64,000 bases of DNA from Gelidibacter pelagius (GCF_017581925.1 NZ_JAGEVG010000003.1:186001-250000), one strand, 5' to 3'; counted from the stretch's first letter, positions 1 to 8,785 are shown. Numbers and translations: made by a program. The notes: a model not told the origin generated them from the sequence alone.

Positions 1-212
1 GGTTTCGCTCCGTCAGATAATGCCTTGTAAAGACTTGGTCTGCTCATACCGGTTTTCTCCGCAATTTTAGTCATTCCGATTGCCTTTGCAATATGTCCGA
101 TTGCAACTATCAAGTCAGAACTGTCTCCATCTTCAAGAACTGTATTTAGATATTCAGCAATCATTTCCTCGCTGTCCAAATAGTCTGCTATATCAAATTT
201 AGTTGTTTCCAT
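1..212 (-). CDS. Antitoxin of a HigBA/RelE-type addiction module (partial, runs off the window)
   Basis: Reading from the ATG at 212-210 gives about 70 residues beginning METTKFDIADYLDSEEMIAE and continuing through a helix-turn-helix segment with IAEKTGMSRPSLYKALS. This is the pattern of the COG3636 'addiction module antidote' family, which binds DNA through the HTH and neutralises a RelE/ParE-fold toxin. The C-terminus lies beyond base 1. The start lies one base after the TGA of the toxin reading frame (214-216), so the two were one operon in toxin-antitoxin order, as in HigBA. The antitoxin frame is open while its toxin is broken, so it may now act only as an orphan DNA-binding protein. Family assignment is from recognition of the motif pattern. 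Confidence 0.8.
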   Translation of the reverse strand, partial: METTKFDIADYLDSEEMIAEYLNTVLEDGDSSDLIVAIGHIAKAIGMTKIAEKTGMSRPSLYKALSDGAK

Positions 213-213
213 A

Positions 214-516
214 TCAATCCTCATTTATTCTGTTCCAGATTTTTTTCGCTTTCTCTAAGTCTCTTTGTTGAGTAGATTTATCTCCACCAATTAAAAGTAT
301 TACGATTTTATTATCTTTTTCTTTGAAATACACTCTGTAACCTTTGGCATAATTAATTCGCATTTCACTAATTCCATCTCCAACAGGCTTACAATATCCA
401 AAATGCTCATCAGTTTCAAGTTTCTAGATTCGGAAAAGTATTTTGGATTTCGCACGTATATCTTTCAGCTTTCTAATCCACTTATCAAATTCAGATGTCT
501 TTTAAATGACAATCAT
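214..516 (-). pseudogene. RelE/HigB-family toxin (addiction module killer protein), broken by two in-frame stops
   Basis: From ATG 516-514 the frame reads MIVI, stop (TAA at 504-502), KTSEFDKWIRKLKDIRAKSK, ILFRI, stop (TAG at 426-424), then KLETDEHFGYCKPVGDGISE and on through YRVYFKEKDN and GGDKSTQQRDLEKAK to TGA at 216-214. Every piece lies in one frame and the total is 100 sense or stop codons, the normal length of the COG3657 killer protein family, which carries the same YRVYF and GGDKSTQ blocks. The toxin would cleave ribosome-bound mRNA. With two nonsense codons it should be inactive unless translation restarts internally. There are no frameshifts, which suggests recent inactivation by point mutation. 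Confidence 0.85.
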
Positions 517-749
517 TTACTGTATCCAGTTAGATACAGATATAATCAAAAATTTGGATTTAAAACAGAAGTTTTCGGATTTCCAGAAGGTTGCTTTTAA
601 ATGCACCACAACTTACATTTATAAGCACTATACGTATTCATATCTCCCCTCATCGTGCCAATAGGAGCAACTTTAGTTATCTAAATTTTCAATCTCCAAT
701 CTACCACCTTTCCCTAAACTTTCCTATAAGTAGAACTACATATTTTAAA

Positions 750-935
750 ACTATAATATGAGTTATAGTGGCCGGTAGTATTTTTGGGCACGAGCGGGAC
801 GCTCGCGATAGCAGGGGATTAAGCGAGTAAGTTAGCAAACATCACAAGTAGAAAATCCGATCTTTCACGCTTTTAGCGTGGAAGATTTTCGTCAATAGAA
901 AAGAACCGGTTAATTAATTACACACGGCTATTCGG
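750..935. repeat. Non-coding element A: cluster of three hairpins between accessory genes
   Basis: The 431 bases between the toxin remnant and the next gene hold no credible gene. They contain an inverted repeat at 750-769 (ACTATAA / TTATAGT), a tight hairpin near 784-798 (CGAGCG-GGA-CGCTCG), and a hairpin at 862-884 (CTTTCACGC / GCGTGGAAG with a TTTTA loop). The last is nearly the same as one at 2356-2380 in the next intergenic region. Such hairpin-rich sequences are common as dispersed repeats in flavobacterial genomes. Whether this one is mobile or only structural cannot be told here. Confidence 0.55.
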
Positions 936-947
936 CTTTACGATCGT

Positions 948-2150
948 CTAAAGAAGCTTTGTTTTTTTTAACTGAAAGTCTAATTCTTCCTCATTTCTTA
1001 ATACTTTTATTTGCATTTCACTAGTCCCTTTTGGTATTATGCCATTACTGACTAATTCGCATTTTTTATCATTAGTGAGATTGCTGTAATCGATGCTGTC
1101 TATTTTTAATATTTGGTCTCCAAATTGTAAAACTTGTGATGTTTCAGTATCATTATAAATAAAACCAACATACATTTTGTTTCCTTCAAAAGTGGGATTA
1201 AAACCGAAATGGTTTAATTCGGTATTAAGAGAAGCACTTTCTTGAATCATCTTTAGTCTTTTTGATTTCCAATTCAAAATCAACCTATAATTTTTAAAAA
1301 ATGAAATTCCCAAGTTTGTTTTACCATCTTTAACGCTCATTACTTTATCTGTTATGCTATGGTTGCCAATTTTTATTTGGTCAATTTTTGCAGAATACTC
1401 ATTTTTTGGCTCGCTTTTGCCATACAAGCCTATCCCTGTATAACCTGAGCCTTTTATATAATTGGTTATTTTTTGAGATTTCTTTTTCTTAGAAAAAGTA
1501 ATGTAGGATAGACTTGCGTTTGAATTATTGCCTAAATCAACCAGATTATTTAATGCTTTACCTCCATTTACTTCAGTGGTTATAGATGGTTTAGATGCTG
1601 CACCAATAAATATTTTTGATTCTATAGCATCTGCCGGAACATTCAAATTCTGTTCATCATCTGTTATCGTAATTAATTGATTTTTAAAATCGAAGTCCCA
1701 AACCGCAAATCGCATTAAATTTGAACCAATAAAACCATCGGCATTTAAACACGCAAGATCTCCACTATTGAAGTCTGCTATGGCAGCAATCGTTTCTTTG
1801 AAATTAATGCCTCCTATTTGAATATCGTCTATTTTGGTATAGTTGAGTTGTTGGCTTTTGTTATTAATATCAGTAATATCCTCACTGCCCAATGGTATAA
1901 CTTTAAGTTTATCTGCCAATTCTTTTGATAGTACATTAGAGGATCCAGTGTCTAAAATAAAGTCGTAAATTTCGTTTTGGATGGTTACTTTGAGGATAAT
2001 AAGCCCTTGACGGTATTCAAACGGCACGGTAACTTTAAATTCTTTTTGAACTATACTTCCTTCTTGAAGTGTTTTATTCATTTTAGAGCCTGCACAACTG
2101 GATAATAAAGAGAATACAAGAAGTGAAACTATTAATTTGTTTAATTTCAT
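948..2150 (-). CDS. Aspartyl protease-like lipoprotein with C-terminal PDZ-like domain
   Basis: The 400-residue product starts with a lipoprotein signal (LLSSCAGS, Cys19), so it is probably anchored in the envelope. FILDTGSSN (Asp67-Thr-Gly) is the catalytic motif of pepsin/retropepsin-fold proteases. A weaker second motif, LVDLGNN, appears near residue 205, as expected for a bilobed or clan AA protein in which the second Asp-Thr/Ser-Gly has drifted to DLG. The last ~90 residues (GFNPTFEGNKMYVGFIYNDT through FGDQILKIDSI) look like a PDZ domain. Proteins of this retropepsin-PDZ type are frequent in Bacteroidota; substrates are unknown. It is flanked on both sides by non-coding repeat elements A and B. 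Proteolytic activity is inferred. Confidence 0.75.
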   Translation of the reverse strand: MKLNKLIVSLLVFSLLSSCAGSKMNKTLQEGSIVQKEFKVTVPFEYRQGLIILKVTIQNEIYDFILDTGSSNVLSKELADKLKVIPLGSEDITDINNKSQQLNYTKIDDIQIGGINFKETIAAIADFNSGDLACLNADGFIGSNLMRFAVWDFDFKNQLITITDDEQNLNVPADAIESKIFIGAASKPSITTEVNGGKALNNLVDLGNNSNASLSYITFSKKKKSQKITNYIKGSGYTGIGLYGKSEPKNEYSAKIDQIKIGNHSITDKVMSVKDGKTNLGISFFKNYRLILNWKSKRLKMIQESASLNTELNHFGFNPTFEGNKMYVGFIYNDTETSQVLQFGDQILKIDSIDYSNLTNDKKCELVSNGIIPKGTSEMQIKVLRNEEELDFQLKKTKLL

Positions 2151-2284
2151 ATTTACTTTTTTTACTTAGAATTTATTAATGATTTTTAGTTTGGGAATAA
2201 GCGTTTGTTTACCCCCCTTCATATTAATAGACGCTAATTCTTTTGAAAAGGTTGCCTGTGCATTTTTTTTTGAAGTAAAAAGTT

Positions 2285-2460
2285 TATGTATATGAGCTGT
2301 GGAGTGGTTTGTTACGGACAATTCCAAACGAGTACTTGCCTGTGGAAAAACCGTCCTGTCACGCTTTTTAGTGTGAATGGTTTCCAAGTAGGTAAGGACA
2401 AGCCACCCGCCAGAACGATTCTTTCGGGCTGGTTGCTTATACACATTATTACCTGCTGGC
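2285..2460. repeat. Non-coding element B: palindromes between two lipoprotein genes
   Basis: Between the aspartyl protease and the serine hydrolase lies about 310 bases that I read as non-coding. It has a near-palindrome at about 2402-2432 (arms CCACCCG-CCAGAA and TTCTTTCGGGCTGG) and a hairpin at 2356-2380 (GTCACGCTTTTTAGTGTGAA), which shares its sequence and loop with the one in element A. TGTATA-like and TATACA-like words occur near the two edges, as if the whole piece could fold on itself. A 92-codon open frame crosses it on the minus strand (2166-2444), but its composition looks like translated repeat, not a gene. Confidence 0.5.
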
Positions 2461-2462
2461 TT

Positions 2463-3695
2463 TTATTTATTCATTATATCTTCATACTCTGATAACGTTT
2501 TCCATATTTGCTCTATCTCGGGCCATACATTATCTGTGAAATCCGTATCCGTATTTACCAAAACTATTTTTCCTATTTTAGTTTGCGGATTAAAATACAT
2601 CGCTGTAAACACGCCTGGGTCAGACCCATTATGACCAATCATATCATTTTTAATGTTTAAAAAACCACCACGGAATTCAATGAAAATACCATAGTCTTCA
2701 GTTTTTTCGTTGTTTAAAGAGTGCTGTTTTTCAAAGAGTTTTTTATAACTTTCTTTGTTGAGTAATTTCCCATTTCCAGCATAGCCTTTTATTAGTTCAG
2801 ATAAATACAAACCTAAATCGTGACTCGATGTTAGAAACCCACCATCAGCATAAGTTATAAGTGAATATTCAGCTATCATTTTCTCTTTGCTCGCAAATAA
2901 TCGAGAACGTTTTGTTGAATCAATTTCCGTTGATGTCCAACCAGAACTATTCATTTTTAATGGTTTCAAAATGTGGTCTTTGGTAAAAGAACGATAATCT
3001 TGACCAGTTGCAGATTCTATTACTAAAGCACACAGAGCCGCCGCAATATTTGAATATTCTCGCTCTTCTCCTGGTTTAGTATTTGAAAATGTGTTTTTTG
3101 TGTACCATTTCCCATTTTGTGTAAGACTATTTTGAATGAAACTTAACAATGAAATATTGGTTTCAGGTTTATTGAAATAGTCAAAAACACCTTCATTGTC
3201 AGCGTGTTCATTTTTAGTTAAAACATAGGATTTTGCATAAATTTCATCAAGGTCAATAATAGAAGAAGTATGATAAGCCAAATGCTTGATTAAGATTGGA
3301 GTTTCAGGATGATTTGGGTTAATGATTTTAAAAGGTAAATACTTGTTGATAGGATCATTTATATTTAATTTCCCCAATTCTTGTGCCTTTAACAAAGATA
3401 TTCCTATTAGTGTTTTAGATATTGAAGCAATGTTTTGTGTTGTACTTGAAGTGTATGCTTTATTTTGATCAATATCAGTAAATCCAAAACCTTTATCGTA
3501 AATCAATCCTTTTTCATTCACTACGGAAACTGAAAACCCCATAATTGCATCTTTATCATAAGCTAATTCTAATTTTTTTGTTAGACTATCATTTATTGCA
3601 GTATTGTTATTTTCGACTATAATCGAGGTTTCACTTTTTTGTTTACATGAAAATATCATTGTTAAAAGGATGATGATTAAAAATAGATTTTTCAT
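2463..3695 (-). CDS. Serine hydrolase, beta-lactamase/penicillin-binding-like fold, lipoprotein
   Basis: This 410-residue protein begins with a lipoprotein signal (TMIFSCKQK, Cys17). It carries the class C beta-lactamase-like active site: SISK (Ser91-x-x-Lys94) after TTQNIA, the second motif REYSN (YxN) near residue 215, and HNGSDPG (HxG) near residue 345. Proteins of this Pfam Beta-lactamase family in Bacteroidota are mostly esterases, D-amino-acid peptidases or uncharacterised, so antibiotic resistance should not be assumed. It is the first gene of the accessory minus-strand stretch and is followed downstream by element B. No partner gene is evident. Confidence 0.85.
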   Translation of the reverse strand: MKNLFLIIILLTMIFSCKQKSETSIIVENNNTAINDSLTKKLELAYDKDAIMGFSVSVVNEKGLIYDKGFGFTDIDQNKAYTSSTTQNIASISKTLIGISLLKAQELGKLNINDPINKYLPFKIINPNHPETPILIKHLAYHTSSIIDLDEIYAKSYVLTKNEHADNEGVFDYFNKPETNISLLSFIQNSLTQNGKWYTKNTFSNTKPGEEREYSNIAAALCALVIESATGQDYRSFTKDHILKPLKMNSSGWTSTEIDSTKRSRLFASKEKMIAEYSLITYADGGFLTSSHDLGLYLSELIKGYAGNGKLLNKESYKKLFEKQHSLNNEKTEDYGIFIEFRGGFLNIKNDMIGHNGSDPGVFTAMYFNPQTKIGKIVLVNTDTDFTDNVWPEIEQIWKTLSEYEDIMNK

Positions 3696-3851
3696 TTATC
3701 GGTTGTTTGTTTTTTAGCTTGCAGGTAGCTTCTTTATGCAAGTCCCAAAAGTGCTAATAAGTATTTCGTTTGACCGCTTAAAACCACTTTTTCATTCTTA
3801 TTGAACAATATAGTCTAAATATATAAATAAAAAGAAATGATTTTCTATGCA

Positions 3852-5084
3852 CTATTTCCTCAAATTCCTAACCCGCGCCAAAAGTGTCGGATGCGAATAA
3901 TGCACCCAGACATACGCAGGATGCGGTGTTAAATTGCTCAAGCTGTTTTTGGAGAGCTTTTTTAAAGAGCTTACCAATGGTTCACTCTTGTAAGTATTCT
4001 TCGCATAATCATCCGCTTGGTACTCGAATTTTCGGGAGAAGTGGTTCATCACAAATCCGGTCAATTCAGAAATAGGCGAGTAGAGCAGTCCGAAAGCAAT
4101 CAAGCCGACATGGAAACTTGGGATCTCCACACCAAGCGCATTGGACAACAACGGATTCGAAATAAAAACAGATAAGATAAACAAGGTCAATCCGGTAAGT
4201 AGCAAGGATGCAATCAGATTAAAAATGATGTGCTTCTTTTTATAATGCCCAACCTCATGTGCCAGAACGGCCACAATTTCTTCATCCTCCAAATCGTTGA
4301 CCAAGGTATCGTAAAGCGTGACACGTTTTTCACTGCCGAATCCTGAGAAATAGGCATTGGCTTTGGTGCTGCGTTTGGAACCGTCGATGACAAAGATTTT
4401 ATCAAGATTGAAACCTACAGAATTGGCATAAGCTGAAATCTTCTCTCTTAAGTCGCCTGCTTCCAATGGCGTTTGTTTGTTGAATATTGGCACGATTAGT
4501 CGCGCATAAAACATATTGGTAAAGATGCTGAAAACTCCTACCAGTGCCCATGCATACAGCCAAAAGTACGTTCCGGTTACCTCGTAAAACCAAACAATTA
4601 GGGCTAAAAGTCCGCCGCCAATAAGGGCCATCATCAATAGACCTTTAAGCTTGTCCAAAATAAAAGTTGTTTTAGTAGTCTTGTTGAAACCAAAACGTTC
4701 CTCAATAACAAAGGTTTGATAATAGGAGAAAGGGGTGTTGAGGAGATCACTTCCCAACATGATGATCCCAAAAAAGATCAACGCAATGATGATGTTATTG
4801 TCACTATAACTTCGTGCAATTGTATCAACAAACTCAAAACCATCTAAACCTAAAAAGGCCAAGGTCAATACCAATGAAAAAGTTGAGGTGATCAACCCGA
4901 ATTTATAATTGGTGGTTTTATAGTCTTGTGATTTCTGGTACTCTGCCTGATCATAAACATCAGTCAACTCTTCAGGAATCGGATCGTTATAATGTTTGGC
5001 GTTTAAGGCATCCAAAATTTTATCGACTATGAAATCGATGATAATGATAGCGATGATGATGTAGAATAGGGATGTGGGTGTCAT
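3852..5084 (-). CDS. M48 family zinc metalloprotease, Ste24/CAAX protease 1-like
   Basis: The product is a 410-residue polytopic membrane protein. Hydrophobic segments lie near residues 5-22, 62-82, 97-112, 145-168, 173-195, 285-305 and 325-345. The zinc site is HEVGH at 276-280, with the third ligand expected in the FEYQADDYA segment near residue 353 (ExxxD). The ER-side motif region TKANAYFSGFGSEKRVTLYDT is typical of Ste24 proteases. In bacteria this family is thought to act in membrane protein quality control. It stands alone, with low-complexity repeats just upstream. Family call is firm; the physiological substrate is unknown. Confidence 0.92.
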   Translation of the reverse strand: MTPTSLFYIIIAIIIIDFIVDKILDALNAKHYNDPIPEELTDVYDQAEYQKSQDYKTTNYKFGLITSTFSLVLTLAFLGLDGFEFVDTIARSYSDNNIIIALIFFGIIMLGSDLLNTPFSYYQTFVIEERFGFNKTTKTTFILDKLKGLLMMALIGGGLLALIVWFYEVTGTYFWLYAWALVGVFSIFTNMFYARLIVPIFNKQTPLEAGDLREKISAYANSVGFNLDKIFVIDGSKRSTKANAYFSGFGSEKRVTLYDTLVNDLEDEEIVAVLAHEVGHYKKKHIIFNLIASLLLTGLTLFILSVFISNPLLSNALGVEIPSFHVGLIAFGLLYSPISELTGFVMNHFSRKFEYQADDYAKNTYKSEPLVSSLKKLSKNSLSNLTPHPAYVWVHYSHPTLLARVRNLRK

Positions 5085-5093
5085 ATTTTTGGT

Positions 5094-5162
5094 CTTCAGT
5101 AAGCAGTTTTCAGTCGGCAGTCTTTAGTTGGCAGTCTTCAGTTGGCAGTCTTCAGTCTTTAG
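5094..5162. repeat. Low-complexity repeat of the CAGTCTTCAGT type
   Basis: The stretch upstream of the M48 protease repeats words such as GGCAGTCTTCAGTTGGCAGT and TTTAGTTGGCAGTC several times. The same vocabulary returns at 25525-25625, 30925-30965 and around 50110-50220, always between genes. No coding or RNA function is visible. Confidence 0.7.
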
Positions 5163-5293
5163 AAAAATTAAGTGTTGGATTTTTCTCTGGAATTCGGACT
5201 GATTTTTAATTTTTCAGATTTTTTAGTATTCATAAATTACTGTTGTGAAATCGGGATACGGTCTAAAATTACTTCTGCGCCTTTGCGAGATAA

Positions 5294-6091
5294 TCATAGA
5301 AAATTTCGCTGTCTCTTGGCCTCAAAAATAAGGATTCCTGCGGCAACGGACACGTTCATACTATCAATTTCGCCTTGCATGGGGATGATGATGTTTTGAG
5401 TGGATTGTTGTAGCCATTCGTCACTCAAACCTGTAGCTTCGGTACCCATCACAATGGCGGTAGCTTTTGTGAAATCCTGTGCGGTATACACTTCTGATGC
5501 TTGTAATGCAGCGCAGTAAATGGAGATCTGCTTTTCTTTTAAGAATGCAATAATTTCAGAAGTGGAGCCCATGGCAATCTGATTGGTGAAAATACAACCC
5601 ACGCTACTGCGGATGATATTGGGATTGTACAAATCGGTTTTTGGATTGGCAATGATGACTGCATCTACATTCGCTGCATCTGCAGTTCTTAAAATCGCAC
5701 CGATATTACCTGGCTTTTCAGGAGCTTCTGCAACCAGAATTAATGGGCTTTCTGACTTGAATACAATGTTTTTTAAATCGTGCGATTTGGTTTGGGCCAC
5801 GGCAATCACACCTTCCGTCGTATCTCTGTGTGCCAGTTTTTGATAGACCTCTTTGGATATTTCTATCGTCGTTTGTTGCTGGGTGGTTAGACTGTTGAGC
5901 TGTGTTTCAGAGCATAACTCAGGATAATACAAGATGGTTTCAAGTTGATAATCGCCTTTAATGGCCAAACTAATTTCACGTGCGCCTTCAATTAAAAACA
6001 ATCCCGATTTTTTTCGGTCCCTGGACTTTTCTTTGAGCTGATAGAGCTCTTTGATATAAGGGTTTTGAACGCTGGATATTTCTTTATTCAC
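5294..6091 (-). CDS. SpoU/TrmH-family RNA 2'-O-methyltransferase
   Basis: The 265-residue protein has the N-terminal RNA-binding SpoU_sub_bind-type region (residues ~1-95, with IKELYQLKEKSRDRKKSGLF and LIEGAREI) followed by a SPOUT methyltransferase domain. The three SPOUT motifs are visible: EAPEKPGNIGAILRTADAAN near 125-145, IVMGTEATGLSDEW near 215, and IPMQGEIDSMNVSVAAGI near 237-255. These form the knotted S-adenosylmethionine site. Members methylate 23S rRNA or tRNA riboses; which base is modified here cannot be read from the sequence. It appears to be transcribed alone. Confidence 0.93.
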   Translation of the reverse strand: MNKEISSVQNPYIKELYQLKEKSRDRKKSGLFLIEGAREISLAIKGDYQLETILYYPELCSETQLNSLTTQQQTTIEISKEVYQKLAHRDTTEGVIAVAQTKSHDLKNIVFKSESPLILVAEAPEKPGNIGAILRTADAANVDAVIIANPKTDLYNPNIIRSSVGCIFTNQIAMGSTSEIIAFLKEKQISIYCAALQASEVYTAQDFTKATAIVMGTEATGLSDEWLQQSTQNIIIPMQGEIDSMNVSVAAGILIFEAKRQRNFL

Positions 6092-6347
6092 AGATGAGTG
6101 GTATTTTGCTTTTGCAAATTTACTGAATATGAGAGAACAATAGTCGTATTCAAATGGTTTATCCGATTTGTGATATTGAGACCCTTATAGAAATTTATGA
6201 CATTCCGTGAAATTCGTGTTTAAAATTCTTAATTTGTCGACGATTTAACTAAACTGATTTCCGCTTTATGGGAATTTCTAAACACTAATCATATTTCCTC
6301 TTTCCAATCTGGCGTTAGATTGGCGAGGGAATGAAAATGAAATTTAT

Positions 6348-7151
6348 ATGAAAAACACATTTTATTTATTGATGCTGATTACAGTCATGGTTTCTTGTAA
6401 AGACAAAACCCCGGAAACAAAGGTTGAGAGTGAACCCTATATCGAAGAAGAGCTCGACGTGACCACAAGTGCCTATCCTGAGAACATCACCAAAGTTTTT
6501 GATGCCCACGGTGGCCTCGATACCTGGAATGAGATGTCAACATTGGAGTTTTCTGTTGAAAAGCCGGGCGGTTATGAAATTACCACCACCGATTTAAAAG
6601 ATCGTTATACCTTGATAGAAATGCCAAAACATACGATTGGTTTTGATGGCGAAGTGCTTTGGATGAAGAATAGGGAGAATACTAAATATGAAGGAAATCC
6701 GAAGTTTTACTACAACTTGATGTTCTATTTTTACGCCATGCCATTTGTCTTGGCCGATGACGGCATTATGTATGCCGAAGCAGAACCTTTGGTTTTTGAA
6801 GGCAAAACCTACCCAGGCATTCAAATTTCGTACGAAAGCGGCGTCGGCGAGTCTCCAGATGATGAATATATTATGTATTATGATCAAGATACCAATAAAA
6901 TGGCTTGGTTAGCCTATACCGTAACTTTTGGTAAAGACGAAAAAAGTAAAGACTTTAACTTTATAAAATACGGCAATTGGCAAGAGGTGGAAGGTTTATT
7001 ATTGCCAGAAACTATGACTTGGTATAACGTGGCGAACAACCAACCAACTACTGTAAAAAGTGAAACAAAATTTGTAAGTCCGATGTTAACAACGGTTGTG
7101 ATGGACTCAAGAGTCTATGGTAGGCCGGAAGGGGCGGAGATGATTCAGTAA
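6348..7151 (+). CDS. DUF6503-type lipoprotein, function unknown
   Basis: The 267-residue product has a lipoprotein signal (MVSCKDKTP, Cys17) and then about 250 residues that look mostly like beta-strand, beginning with the segment FDAHGGLDTWNEMSTLEFSV. That HGG..W opening is what I associate with DUF6503, a Bacteroidota envelope family reminiscent of LolA-like outer-membrane lipoprotein sorting folds. No catalytic residues stand out. It is probably monocistronic and ends at a bidirectional terminator shared with the convergent amidohydrolase gene. The family name is from recognition and was not checked. Confidence 0.7.
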   Translation: MKNTFYLLMLITVMVSCKDKTPETKVESEPYIEEELDVTTSAYPENITKVFDAHGGLDTWNEMSTLEFSVEKPGGYEITTTDLKDRYTLIEMPKHTIGFDGEVLWMKNRENTKYEGNPKFYYNLMFYFYAMPFVLADDGIMYAEAEPLVFEGKTYPGIQISYESGVGESPDDEYIMYYDQDTNKMAWLAYTVTFGKDEKSKDFNFIKYGNWQEVEGLLLPETMTWYNVANNQPTTVKSETKFVSPMLTTVVMDSRVYGRPEGAEMIQ

Positions 7152-7275
7152 ATAGAGCTAAATAGAACAAAGATCGCTTCGCTGTTAGAATAAAGAACAA
7201 AGATTTGATTTGTCTCAGCTTTACACATTGAGATAAAATTATTTAGACACGGAGGTCATCCTTTTAATTGTACTA

Positions 7276-7328
7276 TAAAAAAAATCTGTCACTCTCTTTA
7301 CCTCGAGAATGACAGATTTTATTTTTTT
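7276..7328. terminator. Bidirectional intrinsic terminator
   Basis: AAAATCTGTCA (7281-7291) pairs with TGACAGATTTT (7310-7320), with A-runs before and T-runs after, between convergent genes ending at 7151 (+) and 7363 (-). Confidence 0.9.
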
Positions 7329-7362
7329 AAACGAAACCGCTAACTTCGTGCTTCATACTTCA

Positions 7363-8664
7363 CTACTTCTTCTCAGCCTTATACTTATCATCATAACGAT
7401 GGTACAATTCCGTTTGGTGAGTTTCTAAACTTATCAATCGACCGTCAATAAAGGCATGAGTCAACTGATTGGTACGCATGTCCAACGCATCACCTTCACT
7501 GATAAATAAGGTGGCGCTTTTACCTTCTTCCAAAGTGCCATAATCCTTATCGATACCTAATATTTTGGCAGTGTTGGAGGTAATGAGTTTTAAAGCTTCT
7601 TCTTTGTCCAAGCCATAGGCAACGGTTGTTCCTGCGTAAAAAGGCAAGTTTCTTGAGCTCATTCGCTCCATGGATCCGTTGGCATTCAAAGCCACCATTA
7701 CCCCTTGGTTGACCAATAAGGTTGCTAATTTATACGGCATATCGTAATCTTCATCTTCTTTGGATGGAAGCGAATGGATACGTTGGAGAATGACTGGAAT
7801 ATTATGTTGTTTTAACAAATCGGCTACTTTATAAGACTCACTGCCGCCTACAATGACCAGGTGCTGCACCTTATTGTTTTTGGCAAAATGAATGGCGTCT
7901 GTGATGCCTTTTTCGTCATCGACATTGATATACAATTTTTTTGAGCCGTCAAATAAACCTTGGGTGGCTGCATAAGGTAAATTGGTCGTGGTTTTGTCTC
8001 CAGCCGAATAAGCTTTGGTCTCATTAAAAAATGCTACAACATCATCCACTTGTTCCTTGTATTTATCGTTGCTCTTTAATCCTCGATCTTCTCCAAGCCA
8101 CCATCTGCCACGAGTAAAGCTACTTGGCCAATTCAGATAAATACCATCGTTCACTTTGACAGTAGCGTCTTCCCAGTTCCAAGCGTCAAATTGCACAACG
8201 GATGAAGTTCCCGAAATTCGACCGCCTTGAGGCGCAATCTGACCCATCAAAACCCCATTTGGGCGCATGGATTCGACCACTTTGGATTCGGCGTTATAAG
8301 CAATGATACTTCTGATATGTGGATTCATTTCTCCAATCTCGCTTTCGTCAACTGTGGCCTTTACCGCATCAATCTCTGTCAAACCTAAGGTAGAAGACGG
8401 AACGATAAAACCCGGATAAACATGTTTTCCATCGGCTTTGATGACTTCCATCCCGGAAAAATCCGTTTGTGAAGTATTGGACACCGTGGTCAATTTACCA
8501 TCTTTAAAAATGATCAGGCTGTTTTCGATAACTTGGCCATTGCCCAAATGTGCGGTTGCACCGGTAATAGCAATCGGTTGGGATTGCTTTGGCGCTGGTG
8601 TTTGCTGTGCAAATCCGAAGGAGGTGCACAAAATTGCTATGAGTATGTATGTTATTTTTTTCAT
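7363..8664 (-). CDS. Secreted amidohydrolase-like protein lacking the HxH metal motif
   Basis: The 433-residue protein has a cleavable signal peptide (LCTSFGFAQQ). It follows the amidohydrolase plan: an N-terminal beta-sandwich strand with the segment VYPGFIVPSS, a TIM-barrel body, and a C-terminal NTAKILGIDKDYGTLEEGKS segment that is classic for the imidazolonepropionase/dihydroorotase group. At the place where active members have HxH after the GF(I/V)D strand, this protein has PGFIVPSSTL, so the first metal ligands are missing. It lies 121 bases after a larger paralogue on the same strand; such pairs are common in flavobacteria and may form a complex. A role as non-catalytic partner is inference. 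Confidence 0.85.
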   Translation of the reverse strand: MKKITYILIAILCTSFGFAQQTPAPKQSQPIAITGATAHLGNGQVIENSLIIFKDGKLTTVSNTSQTDFSGMEVIKADGKHVYPGFIVPSSTLGLTEIDAVKATVDESEIGEMNPHIRSIIAYNAESKVVESMRPNGVLMGQIAPQGGRISGTSSVVQFDAWNWEDATVKVNDGIYLNWPSSFTRGRWWLGEDRGLKSNDKYKEQVDDVVAFFNETKAYSAGDKTTTNLPYAATQGLFDGSKKLYINVDDEKGITDAIHFAKNNKVQHLVIVGGSESYKVADLLKQHNIPVILQRIHSLPSKEDEDYDMPYKLATLLVNQGVMVALNANGSMERMSSRNLPFYAGTTVAYGLDKEEALKLITSNTAKILGIDKDYGTLEEGKSATLFISEGDALDMRTNQLTHAFIDGRLISLETHQTELYHRYDDKYKAEKK

Positions 8665-8785
8665 ATGAAACTTATTTACATTCCCTCGAAGGAGGAAATC
8701 TTACTTATGGTTTTTGTTTTTGCACGAATGCACAAATTTTTAATTTTCATCTTAAAACTTTGAACTCTGAACTCTGAACTCTGAA

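Noticed and set aside
2166-2444. 92-codon open frame on the minus strand
   Set aside because: It runs through palindromic element B and its translation looks like repeat sequence, with no recognisable domain.
2463-3695. Antibiotic-resistance beta-lactamase
   Set aside because: The motifs show only the broad serine hydrolase family; most such lipoproteins in Bacteroidota are not resistance enzymes.
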